From Apostichopus californicus (taxonomy: Eukaryota; Echinodermata; Holothuroidea; Aspidochirotida; Stichopodidae): a DNA stretch of 23,974 bases. Where the stretch lies: positions 9,472 to 33,445 of the forward strand of contig JAIPMN010004248.1 in NCBI GenBank assembly GCA_020650975.1. Reading direction: 5' to 3'. Under the pieces are notes generated by a model that made no database searches, had not been told where the DNA came from, and worked only from the letters and a program-made list of their open reading frames with translations. Below are positions 13,601-19,540 of the stretch, in pieces. Position 1 is the first letter of the stretch; every line of letters starts with the position of its first letter. Made by a program: the position numbers and the translations under genes.

Positions 13601-16600
13601 CCTATTTAACTCAATTCAAGTTCAATTAGTAAATTTATGCTCAGGCCAATCAAACTGAAAAGCAAATTGTACCATCGTAACTTGTTTAAAATTACTCTAG
13701 AATGTTACCAGATTGATGTAAAGAAATAATAACAACTAGAAACTACTCCAATATAAAATACAACATTCCCTCTTTAAGACATAGCACATACCTTCCAAAC
13801 AAATGCCGATTTCCAGCAAATTGAAAGTTGTAACTAAGCTACGCATTTTTTTTTTTTTGCAAACCGATGGTTAGGCTACATTTCCCATTGACTTAGTGTG
13901 GTTGTTAGGCTAACATGTGGTCGAAGGTTGCAGTATTTCATGGATATTTAAGCTCTAGCTAACTGCTTCACAATTTCAGCGAATAAAGAGATGCTTAGGC
14001 TAGATTTTCCCGTTGACTACGTGTGGTGTTCGGGTACCAAGCGCGACGATAGCAGCAAGGAAAGTATGTAAAAAAGCTACGCAAATATTTTTTTTTATTT
14101 TTTGCAAAACGATGGTCGGGGTACATTTCCCATTGACTTAGTGTGGTTGTTAGGCTAACATGTGGTCGAAGATTGCAGTTTCCATGGATTTTTTAATTTT
14201 TTTATTTGCGACACAAATAGAGCGAATAAACAGATGGCTAGGTTAGATTTCCATGTTGACTTAGTGTGAAGTAAGGCTACCATGTGGTCGGAGATTTGTG
14301 GGGATTTTAGGTTATTGTCGCTGGTACTGAAATTGCTTCGTAGAGGCCATAATTTGACAGTGAATGTACGGTAAGTTCCCGGTGATTGTGCGCGACCCTC
14401 CCGCACTGCTTCAAATTTGATGCGGGATTGTGAGAACTGTTTGCGCGATTCGCGCTGCTAAAGCAAACGCATGTCACAATTAATTTTACACAGACACCTG
14501 ATATAACGAGGGCGATTTTCTTATAGTTCTCTTTTCTTTTTTCGCACTCGTAATTGTGCTTTAGGAGGGTTTTTTAGCACTTGCGAGGGCGAAACGCCTG
14601 TCGCACCCGCTTATTTCCGACCCTGTCCAACACATTCGTTAATTCGCGAAATTGGTATTGTTACCATGCTTACTGTGCCGAGAAATACGAAGTCACCAAC
14701 CACGAGGGAAGCAAAATCGGCGACCCTGGCAGCCTAATTTGATGAAATTACATTGTGAAAGACGTATAGAGGGTGTCATTATTTTAATATTTCGTAGTAA
14801 AAGAACAAACCTAATACATCAGTTGATATTTTCACCTTCCATATGTTTTTGAATAATCGGTATGACATAACTGGTATTCCACGTAATTTTTACCGATTCC
14901 GATTATGTTCCGATTATGCAATAATCGGGCCGATTCCGATTCCGATTAGGTTAATCGTTTGAACACTAATCTTTATCCTCTATATCCCTTTTGTGTTAGT
15001 TGTAAAAACTGTCATTATCTTGGTGACACTCCAGTGGGGGATGTGGTGGTCTGATCTGGGGTCTATTGAGAAGAGGTATCCCCTCCCCCCCCCCTTGAGA
15101 AATTTTTAGTTAGGGTGCTAAATTCCAAAATGATAAACATTTTGCGACCAAAGTACTTAATGTTCACGATTGTCTCCCTTTCTCTCTTACTAATTTTTTT
15201 TAGCGACCATCAAACATGTTTTCGGGTCATGCCACCCCTCCCCCCCTCCAGTTTGCATACCAGGGCTCAATGTGACTTTGAAACGGTTTGAAACTACGAG
15301 GGTTTGTTTAAAGAAAGCCCCTGACATTCCTGTCAAAGGGTGAAGAGTCACTTAAAATAGAGCATATATGCTTATGAGACAGACTGACTGGTTGTTTATT
15401 TATTACCTGTGCAGTAGTCAAGCCATACTGGGAGAACATAGACTGGTACATGGACATAAGTCCACTCTGACCTGCGGCTGCACAAGCTCTGGGATCCAGC
15501 AGAGACTGGAACTGTAATTAAAGGTCAGAAGTCTATTCGTTAGTTCTGTAATAAGTAATATACAGCACTGGTGGCAGTTTGCCATCAGTGACCCTTGCTC
15601 AGATATTTACCAATGGCAATAATTGCCACAGGTGCCATCATAATCATCTCGATCAAAAAACTGTGACTTGTCGATGCTAAATCAAAAGTGAACAGAAAGA
15701 ACAAAACGTGTCATCTTCCTGCTTTCTGTCATCCTGTAGTTTCCTAACACTTTGGATAAAGTACCATGGTGTCCTTTCAAAAACTAGAAAAATTGCTGTG
15801 GAACTCGGCCGTTTCAAAATCCAGGACCTGTCAATCCTTCATTTTAGTCCTGGAGCTATGTTTAAAGTGCCAAAGGAGCTGGATACACCAATTCTACTTG
15901 AAATGAGAATGGCACTGTAAAATGTTTGTGATTTATTATTATTTTCCATCCATGCAATATTTTAACAGTGATATCTCGTTTTGGTCAATTTCCATATGTC
16001 AGCATGAAGTTTATGTTTTTTATGGTTCATTTTTATCCACTTGTATCTATTCAATTGCAACTACCTACAATACTAATAGCCATTATTTAACACTGGAGCT
16101 TACATTCGATATACGAAAAATTTCTGTCTGATTGTGTATTTAAATATGCACTAGTGCCAACATCCCATATACGTCATCTTATGTCTGATTGTATACTTAA
16201 ATATGCCCGCAAGTATCTCTATGAGAACAATAACCCGAAAAGCAATTTCAAGAAACACAAATATTTGCGTCTGGTATGCACACTCTATTATATATTGTCA
16301 TTGTCATTACAGTGTTTATCTTAACCAGTATTTTTAATGCTACTTGTGATTAAATATTTAACTTCAAACATTTCCACTGGGAATGAATATTAAAGAGGGC
16401 AAAATGGCACAACAATATTTAATTAAATATAATTATTTAAATTAAATATTTAAATAAGGAGAACAAAAAGAGGATATATGTTTCTCACTTATTACGAAAT
16501 TGCTTTAGTAATTAGTTAATGAGCAGTTTCTAAAAGTACACTGAATGTACATATCTAAATTTATTGTCAGAAATGAGGGGTTGCCAATAAAAGTTTTCAG

Positions 16601-19024
16601 TAAAGAAACATGTTCTGTTGAGGGCAATTAGAAAGAAACAGAATGGTAACAGGCTCATTGATTCTTTACCAAGTTTTTCTAGGCCACATTAACTGTTAAC
16701 TGCACACAAGGTTCTTATACCTAAAGTACTACAGACTCTTCTGAATTTACGATATGCACTCAAATCCATCTAGTAACATAAAACTTTAAATTGGTAACAT
16801 TTATCACTGCAGCCCATTAACCCACTTTCGCATCACTGTCCACTGCCTCATCACTACAATTTTGTAGGCTTTAAACTGTAATAACAGCACATTTCTTCCT
16901 TTGCTCAGATATAAAAGGGATTTAACAATTTTTGGGTGAAGTTCCAGTAATCATATTCAAGTATTCTTCCTTTCATAGTCTTTCATTAAAAGTGTTTCAT
17001 AATTTGCAAACCTGATTTTTATGACCTAATTTCATTCTTTATGGTGAAATTTAATGGATAAGAAGTGGTCCTGAATTCAGACTCTAGATGTATTTATCCT
17101 AAACGTGGACACTGTGGCTGTTAATTTTATACCAGGACTTACTCTTTCATTGGATGGAATAAGAGTCTCCCTCATACTCTGAGATAACATGACTTCTTGC
17201 TGTAGCCTCTGTTTACCAAAGGCTACTGCACCACTTGTAACCACCAGCATCTGTCGGTCAGCCTGCTGCAGTTCGGACACCTATCAGAGAAAGAGATGAG
17301 ATGACCAACTTTAGCCAAGTATATGCAGTATTTACCAAGTGTGCTATGCCCAACTGACTTACAACATACAGTATGTATGTATATTTAATATATCAATATA
17401 GGGAGTGGCTGGGTGAGCTGCCATTTTTGTCAAATATGTGATGACGATGATAAGACAATGAAGGCAACAACTAATGCCGTTGGTTTTACAACAGAGTTTC
17501 TTGCAAAAGGCATTTCTATTAATCAAAATATTCCATGTAACGCATGAAGCGAATCATACTTAAAATCAAAGCACAGATGACTCTCTTTTTGATTTTTTTA
17601 GATTTGAGATCATTTGTCCCAATTTTCAGTCTTGCATATGAAGAACACTGGAACCATTCTACCATAAAAAGGAATATAAGTTTTGGCTAGCTATAACAAT
17701 CAGTTCCTCATTAGCAATAAAGGAAAGGTATAAGTTTATTATGATCTTTGGCTTCTATGTCTGGATTAAACACTTCAATTCACTTCAATTGACATGTTCT
17801 GCATCTTTTGAGAAAATTCTCTACAGAGTTTTTCATACCTTTCCATCAAAATAGGTCTCAAATTTTGGAGATTGTTTTCCTTACTCCAAGATGGGGCCAC
17901 GTTGGGGTACAATGATAATGGGTAATAACTGAATTTATGAACTGCTCCGGTACCACCACTTTTTTGCCTTGGGTGCCAACATACTTCAGTAATTCATCTT
18001 CAAGGACATACTTCTCACTAATTTGAGAGTTGGAACCATTATCTAAAACTTTCTTTCTAATGTTCGACAATGTTGGATCATGTTGTTGTTCCAGAATGAA
18101 ACAATTCATATCTGGGAGTATACCACTTATATCCGATTCAGGTTGTACAATTTCATTTGAACTTGGCGACACTGTTATGGAGCAATTCAAGCAATAGTAC
18201 TTATCTATCTCTGCAACATCCTGTTTACTAATACAAATATAAGAGCACCAAATCATCACTCCTGAAAGAGAAGTATTCATAATGGTTCAAACAGAAACTG
18301 CTCTGAGTTATATCTTAGTACAATCAGTATCTGGATAATCAGTACTATCTGAATATTCAGTCTACAATGCTTATAGATAATTGACTATTCAATAAGGGTA
18401 ATCTCTGATTATTCAACTAATCTAAGAACCAAGAAAGTTTAAAATCCCCAACCTCTCACCTTTTCTGTCAATACGAAGGTCATAATTTACAAAATATGCT
18501 CATAAGTGCCACGGTTATGAATGGAACAAATTTGTGCAGATTCAAAGCATTACGAGAGCTTTCCTTTACCAATACTGTTTTCCTTGTTTAGGAACATGTT
18601 TCATGTTCTTGTCCTTTTTTAATACCTGTTCAACGATGGATGCTAATCTTCCAAGTGCAACACCGCATTCATCGTCCCGGGTTATTACTGCACTGCCAAG
18701 CTTTACCACAATCTTCTGACAGTGTTTCAGATCAGATCGAAAGGCAGCTGCTCTTGTTCTCGGAGTGCTGGTGGAAATGTTCCTTATTTGAGAGCTTTCA
18801 CGTGACCTCAATGGAGAGTTTCTTGGCAGAATGGAACGTTGATGGTGTGATGATATATTGCAACTGCTGAATGTGGCACAGTTACGCCAACCATGGGATT
18901 TGGTCAAAATCATATTTTTCTGAAGTAGGGGAACTTGTCCACATCGAAAAGTGAAATTGTTCTTTCCTTGGTAGCACCTGGACAACTGAGTCTGAAAATA
19001 CTGCACTTTATGACAAAAAGCCAT
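1472..19024 (-). CDS. ALDH18A1: Delta-1-pyrroline-5-carboxylate synthase (whole gene, 14 coding exons)
   Basis: Bifunctional mitochondrial enzyme. The N-terminal glutamate 5-kinase (about residues 103-370) makes gamma-glutamyl phosphate from glutamate and ATP; the C-terminal reductase (about 385-815) reduces it with NADPH to glutamate semialdehyde, which cyclises to P5C for proline and ornithine synthesis. Joining the 14 exons listed separately gives 829 codons plus stop; human P5CS is 793-795. Residues 1-102 form a basic, Ser/Arg-rich stretch without acidic clusters near its start, as expected of a mitochondrial presequence. Kinase motifs seen: [43 protein letters not shown]. Reductase motifs: [46 protein letters not shown] (the Cys, residue 636 of the short form, is the expected catalytic thiol), [17 protein letters not shown]. 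Every intron starts GT and ends AG and every phase matches. No frameshift or missing key residue was found, so the gene looks functional. The homology is read by eye from memory of the human protein. Confidence 0.97.
1684..2999 (-). other. Intron 13 of the P5CS gene
   Basis: A 1316-bp intron between exon 13 (donor CTCG|GTAAGC) and exon 14 (acceptor ACTTACAG|GT). Apart from the 21-bp minisatellite at 2476-2769, nothing recognisable is seen. Confidence 0.9.
2476..2769. repeat. 21-bp minisatellite, 14 copies, in intron 13
   Basis: Exactly 14 head-to-tail copies of a 21-bp unit (catctactgtaacgacacca + c). Only a few point variants are seen: one copy with catgtact, one with gaccccac, and the last three copies with taatgac. 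The period is a multiple of three and the unit lacks stops in several frames, so both strands stay open across it: the minus strand would read repeats of GVVTVDG and the plus strand YCNDTTI. It lies inside the intron between exons 13 and 14, and I treat it as a noncoding VNTR. Confidence 0.97.
3000..3095 (-). CDS. ALDH18A1: P5CS exon 13: reductase [15 protein letters not shown] segment
   Basis: A 96-nt exon: two bases finishing Glu728, then [20 protein letters not shown] and [11 protein letters not shown] plus one base. Matches human [28 protein letters not shown], with His in place of Trp before NAS. Acceptor CTTCAACAG|AA, donor CTCG|GTAAGC, phase 1. Confidence 0.95.
3096..4359 (-). other. 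Intron 12 of the P5CS gene
   Basis: A 1264-bp intron. Its upstream half (in gene direction) is the tandem array at 3911-4359; the rest, 3096-3800, shows no recognisable gene or element. Confidence 0.9.
3911..4359. repeat. Tandem array of about 139-148-bp units containing exon-12 3'-end copies
   Basis: The plus-strand landmark cttctgtgac recurs at 3928, 4076, 4215 and 4363 (spacings 148, 139, 148). The last copy is the real 3' end of exon 12. On the minus strand each unit carries a diverged copy of the exon end (GTCACAGAAGA(T/C)G; in the 4076 and 4215 copies followed by GTAAGC), then intron sequence including a pyrimidine-rich acceptor-like CCCCTTAAGCAG. A still more diverged block at about 3800-3910 looks like an older unit. 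The copies have lost the coding sense of the exon. Confidence 0.88.
4360..4546 (-). CDS. ALDH18A1: P5CS exon 12: reductase HKYGSSHTD segment
   Basis: A 187-nt exon: [20 protein letters not shown], then [19 protein letters not shown] plus one base. The [17 protein letters not shown] stretch is identical to human. Acceptor TTTTGTTAG|GTC, donor GATG|GTAAGC, phase 1. The last roughly 45 nt and the donor are repeated in diverged form three times in the following intron (see the repeat entry at 3911-4359). Confidence 0.96.
4547..5137 (-). other. Intron 11 of the P5CS gene
   Basis: A 591-bp intron. Besides the 35-bp duplication it holds a short direct repeat (caacactgatcaactgtc, twice, about 4817-4853). 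No gene seen. Confidence 0.88.
4631..4694. repeat. Two-copy 35-bp direct repeat in intron 11
   Basis: The 29-bp core aaaactattaagatatatgc...gatagt occurs at 4631-4659 and again at 4666-4694, identical, with a 35-bp period. A recent local duplication. Confidence 0.9.
5138..5259 (-). CDS. ALDH18A1: P5CS exon 11: catalytic cysteine of the reductase
   Basis: A 122-nt exon: two bases finishing Val625, then [20 protein letters not shown], ending DMLRSEK. By family knowledge, the Cys of AACNAMET is the thiol that forms the thioester intermediate, and it is present here. Acceptor CATCTTACAG|TG, donor AAG|GTAAAT, phase 0. Confidence 0.96.
5260..6116 (-). other. Intron 10 of the P5CS gene
   Basis: An 857-bp intron with no recognised element other than a G-rich tract at about 5894-5909. 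Confidence 0.88.
6117..6312 (-). CDS. ALDH18A1: P5CS exon 10: reductase IPRGS and GHADGICH motifs
   Basis: A 196-nt exon: [48 protein letters not shown], ending MAVKI plus one base. The IPRGS loop and the GH.(D/E)GICH segment are hallmarks of gamma-glutamyl-phosphate reductases. Acceptor CCTCAAAG|ATC, donor ATTG|GTGAGA, phase 1; exon 11 completes the codon as Val. Confidence 0.95.
6374..6550. repeat. Pair of about 45-bp direct repeats in intron 9
   Basis: The stretch around ttttcacttttatact, running through tctctcattcaaaatcaag, is present at about 6374-6418 and again at about 6507-6550, differing by a couple of bases and separated by about 90 bp. Origin unknown; it could flank an insertion or be a local duplication. 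Confidence 0.8.
6840..7018 (+). mobile_element. SINE-like element tail in intron 9
   Basis: The sequence gtaaagcgctttgagacc, a short gap, then aatgcgctatataaaaagta and a (att)n end at about 7002-7018 is a motif I recognise from the 3' part of short interspersed repeats common in animal genomes. The 5' limit is a guess, and no tRNA-type A/B boxes were confirmed. Confidence 0.45.
7159..7296 (-). CDS. ALDH18A1: P5CS exon 9: reductase LLKGGKEA segment
   Basis: Encodes 46 residues (514-559), beginning [20 protein letters not shown] and ending AKDAVQL. The GKEA motif and the [10 protein letters not shown] helix correspond to human LLLKGGKEA and SIHGVKEAVQL. There is no internal start codon, so it is visible only by homology and splice sites: acceptor CTATGAAG|GTT (weak pyrimidine tract) and donor TTG|GTAAAA, phase 0. 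Confidence 0.93.
7297..7937 (-). other. Intron 8 of the P5CS gene
   Basis: A 641-bp AT-rich intron (donor CAG|GTTAGA, acceptor CTATGAAG|GTT). Nothing recognisable inside. Confidence 0.88.
7938..8158 (-). CDS. ALDH18A1: P5CS exon 8: reductase, NADPH-binding region
   Basis: A 221-nt exon: two bases finishing Thr440, then 73 codons. Contains [36 protein letters not shown] and CLPQ, nearly identical to other P5CS/ProA reductases; the ESRPD stretch belongs to the Rossmann-type cofactor domain of the aldehyde dehydrogenase fold. Acceptor TTTCTAACAG|CT, donor CAG|GTTAGA, phase 0 at the 3' end. Confidence 0.96.
8159..9226 (-). other. Intron 7 of the P5CS gene
   Basis: A 1068-bp intron, more than half of it the 40-bp minisatellite. 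The flanks 8159-8456 and 9056-9226 show nothing recognisable. Confidence 0.9.
8487..9055. repeat. 40-bp minisatellite with 202-bp higher-order repeat, intron 7
   Basis: Fourteen head-to-tail units starting tatggactgtgaggcttaa, each 40 bp except two of 42 bp (an extra ca), plus a partial start of a fifteenth. A degenerate unit precedes the array at about 8457-8486. Variants recur in order: units 1-5 (8487-8688) and units 6-10 (8689-8890) show the same series (ctgaaac/cacacc variant, 42-bp unit, plain unit, agccc variant, gggg variant), giving two 202-bp higher-order copies. No spacers are present, so it is not CRISPR-like. Confidence 0.96.
9227..9323 (-). CDS. ALDH18A1: P5CS exon 7: reductase N-terminal helices
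   Basis: A 97-nt exon: [20 protein letters not shown], then [12 protein letters not shown] plus one base. It matches the human segment RAEIIHHLADLL...LLANKKDL. The acceptor is GGACAG|AGAGCT; the pyrimidine tract lies slightly upstream (TTTTCTTTTTTCCTG). The donor is ATGA|GTATGT, phase 1, and the split codon is completed as Thr by exon 8. Confidence 0.93.
9522..9731 (-). CDS. ALDH18A1: P5CS exon 6: kinase end and linker to reductase
   Basis: Encodes 70 residues (338-407). [19 protein letters not shown] and [12 protein letters not shown] match the end of the kinase; [16 protein letters not shown] is the linker that starts the reductase half, so the fusion point lies within this exon. Acceptor TTTGTCAG|GTT, donor AAG|GTAAAA, phase 0. 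GC content and CpG use are visibly higher than in the surrounding introns. Confidence 0.96.
9732..10315 (-). other. Intron 5 of the P5CS gene
   Basis: A 584-bp intron with T-rich stretches (about 10004-10017); no element recognised. Confidence 0.88.
10316..10531 (-). CDS. ALDH18A1: P5CS exon 5: C-terminal half of kinase domain
   Basis: Encodes 72 residues (266-337 in the short form). Contains [30 protein letters not shown] and [15 protein letters not shown], all strong amino acid kinase family matches: the KDNDSL segment and the LSDV strand sit at the nucleotide site, and the GGM motif is typical of glutamate 5-kinases. Acceptor GATAG|GTT, donor AAG|GTATTA, phase 0 at both ends. Confidence 0.96.
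10532..12273 (-). other. Intron 4 of the P5CS gene
   Basis: A 1742-bp intron counted from the distal donor (1757 bp from the proximal donor). AT-rich, with a short (att)n stretch near 11746-11762. I see no gene or mobile element. Any element that controls the tandem donor choice in exon 4 could lie near 12200-12288, but none was identified. Confidence 0.85.
12274..12441 (-). CDS. ALDH18A1: P5CS exon 4 with two tandem in-frame donors
   Basis: Begins GTG TTA GTC ACC (VLVTKADF) after CAAG and contains [19 protein letters not shown], the kinase segment with the conserved Asn-Asp. The short form ends at 12289 (51 residues, ...DLHG|GTAAGG); the long form ends at 12274 (56 residues, adding VRSPG, then |GTAAGG). 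Both donors are phase 0 and share the ten bases TGGGGTAAGG. Joined to exon 5, the short form reads HGVISIKD, the form found in the short human isoform. This is the same position at which human P5CS gains two residues by alternative donor choice. Confidence 0.93.
13026..13033. repeat. 8-bp target-site duplication, left copy (intron 3 element)
   Basis: atctttat directly abuts the left inverted repeat; the identical octamer directly abuts the right inverted repeat at 14969-14976. Confidence 0.93.
13034..14968. mobile_element. hAT-type non-autonomous DNA transposon in intron 3
   Basis: A 1935-bp element with perfect 17-bp terminal inverted repeats (tagtgttcaaacgatta at 13034-13050 and its complement at 14952-14968), flanked by a perfect 8-bp target duplication, atctttat, at 13026-13033 and 14969-14976. 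An 8-bp duplication and TAGTG-type ends are hAT superfamily hallmarks; the duplication also fits the nTnnnnAn pattern. Subterminal regions are packed with ccgatt repeats in both orientations. No transposase reading frame is visible, so it is a non-autonomous copy. Internally, two blocks of about 245 bp repeat (starting near 13845 and 14090). Confidence 0.93.
13861..14310. repeat. Internal repeats of the intron 3 hAT-type element
   Basis: A segment reading acatttcccattgacttagt, then gtggttgttaggctaacatg and tggtcgaag occurs at about 13878-13927 and about 14123-14172. Weaker relatives sit at about 13993-14045 and 14238-14291, each close to a gcgaataaa...gatg lead-in. This looks like a 245-bp duplication of a unit that itself contains two half-units of about 120 bp. 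Confidence 0.8.
14969..14976. repeat. 8-bp target-site duplication, right copy (intron 3 element)
   Basis: atctttat, identical to 13026-13033; perfect identity suggests that the insertion is not ancient. Confidence 0.93.
15407..15511 (-). CDS. ALDH18A1: P5CS exon 3: kinase [12 protein letters not shown] segment
   Basis: A 105-nt exon (residues 180-214). [12 protein letters not shown] is identical to human P5CS; the rest, ending SQYGLTTAQ, matches its MFTQYSICAAQ region. The acceptor is TTACAG|TTCCAG; an AG six bases further in (CAG|TCTCTG) would also keep frame and drop two residues, so the first two codons are the only doubtful part. The donor is CAG|GTAATA. Phase 0 on both sides. Confidence 0.94.
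15512..17142 (-). other. Intron 2 of the P5CS gene
   Basis: A 1631-bp AT-rich intron. A strongly AT-only, partly palindromic stretch lies at about 16415-16457 (runs of attta/taaat). No gene or mobile element recognised. Confidence 0.88.
17143..17280 (-). CDS. ALDH18A1: P5CS exon 2: kinase, glutamate-binding SGAVAFG loop
   Basis: Encodes 46 residues (134-179), beginning [11 protein letters not shown] and containing [15 protein letters not shown], a signature of glutamate 5-kinases that lies at the substrate site. The acceptor is a pyrimidine tract ending GATAG|GTG; the donor is AGA|GTAAGT, a consensus match. Both junctions are phase 0. The final residues ([10 protein letters not shown]) are less conserved and begin a loop that is about four residues shorter than in human P5CS. 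Confidence 0.95.
17281..18625 (-). other. Intron 1 of the P5CS gene
   Basis: A 1345-bp intron holding the integrase remnant. The remaining parts (17281-17789 and 18281-18625) are AT-rich; 18318-18420 has repeated att-cag/aat-cag-like words but no clear repeat unit. Confidence 0.88.
17790..18280 (-). pseudogene. Decayed Ty3/gypsy-type integrase N-terminal fragment in intron 1
   Basis: On the minus strand an open stretch of 140 codons (18280-17861) ends in a region resembling the zinc-binding start of a retroelement integrase: QQHDP, a [16 protein letters not shown] strand, VVVPEQF, then two histidines (HYHCT...HLG) and RKTISKI. After an in-frame TGA at 17858-17860 and a second a few codons later, the same frame continues with a WKGM-like motif and a CRTC pair that would complete the HHCC zinc site, and then stops again. 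The reverse transcriptase, catalytic integrase core and LTRs were not found. A broken remnant inserted in the same orientation as the host gene. The N-terminal 60 residues are unrecognised. Confidence 0.72.
18626..19024 (-). CDS. ALDH18A1: P5CS exon 1: presequence and start of glutamate kinase
   Basis: Encodes residues 1-133. The ATG at 19024-19022 is in good context (A at -3, G at +4) and has an in-frame TGA two codons upstream in genomic sequence, which fixes the frame unless a 5' UTR exon is spliced on. Residues 1-102 are basic and rich in Ser, Arg and Asn (a probable mitochondrial presequence). The kinase starts with [18 protein letters not shown] near residue 104 and the exon ends IVEQ. 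The donor is CAG|GTATTA (phase 0). Human has 72 residues before the equivalent IVVKLG; here there are 104 from this ATG or 67 from Met38 (codon 18913-18911), so Met38 is an alternative start. No 5' UTR exon or promoter could be identified. Confidence 0.93.
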
Positions 19025-19540
19025 CCTTCAAAAGAAACGCTGCTGGTCTTCAAATGATAGAAACTTTAGGAACCAAACCTTGACAACAAATCTGTATGAA
19101 CAATAAAAATTATGAAAAGATATCAGTGAAAAACTATCCCAATTATTCTGTCTGTCTGGGCCAAAACCTTTCTTGTTGCAATTGTGATATTTGCTTTATA
19201 CTAACATAGCCTGAGGAATGTATATGTAAGAATGAACATGTGAAATTTAGACAAACTCCACTCATTAAAGAAAAGTTAGACTGTCATGTACTTAAACAGC
19301 ATCATTACTGGCGATGATATATCTACATAAATTGCCTAGCCTTTCGTAAGTTTTTAAGAAAAAGATGAAGCATACAACTATGTAATACATTGCAAAAGTT
19401 AGAGAGCCCAATGTTAGGCATTTTGGCTTCAGAAATCGCATGAAATTGTTGTGTAACGTTGCTGTAATTTAGACCATAGCTCTCAATACTAAGGTGAGGT
19501 CTTGTCTAGGCCTATGCTAACCTTGATTTTGTCAATGTAC
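19025..19540. promoter_or_regulatory. Immediate 5' flank of the P5CS gene (5' UTR/promoter expected, not resolved)
   Basis: The 5' UTR and promoter of the gene should lie here or further upstream, but I could not identify a transcription start, a CpG island or a clear noncoding first exon. The stretch ends at the left inverted repeat of the adjacent mobile element, so only about 0.5 kb of non-element sequence separates the start codon from it. Confidence 0.3.

Larger units (their letters stand above)
12442..15406 (-). other. Intron 3 of the P5CS gene
   Basis: A 2965-bp intron, the longest in the gene; removing the hAT-type insertion would leave about 1.0 kb. The remaining sequence includes C-rich tracts near 15081-15094 and 15238-15247 and no recognised gene. 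Confidence 0.9.

Noticed and set aside
17858..18280. An additional exon of the P5CS gene
   Set aside because: Exons 1 and 2 join cleanly in phase 0 without it, and its motifs are those of a retroelement integrase.
1472..19024. Processed pseudogene or bacterial contamination
   Set aside because: There are 13 GT-AG introns with consistent phases, no disabling change, and the two-domain fusion with a presequence is eukaryotic.
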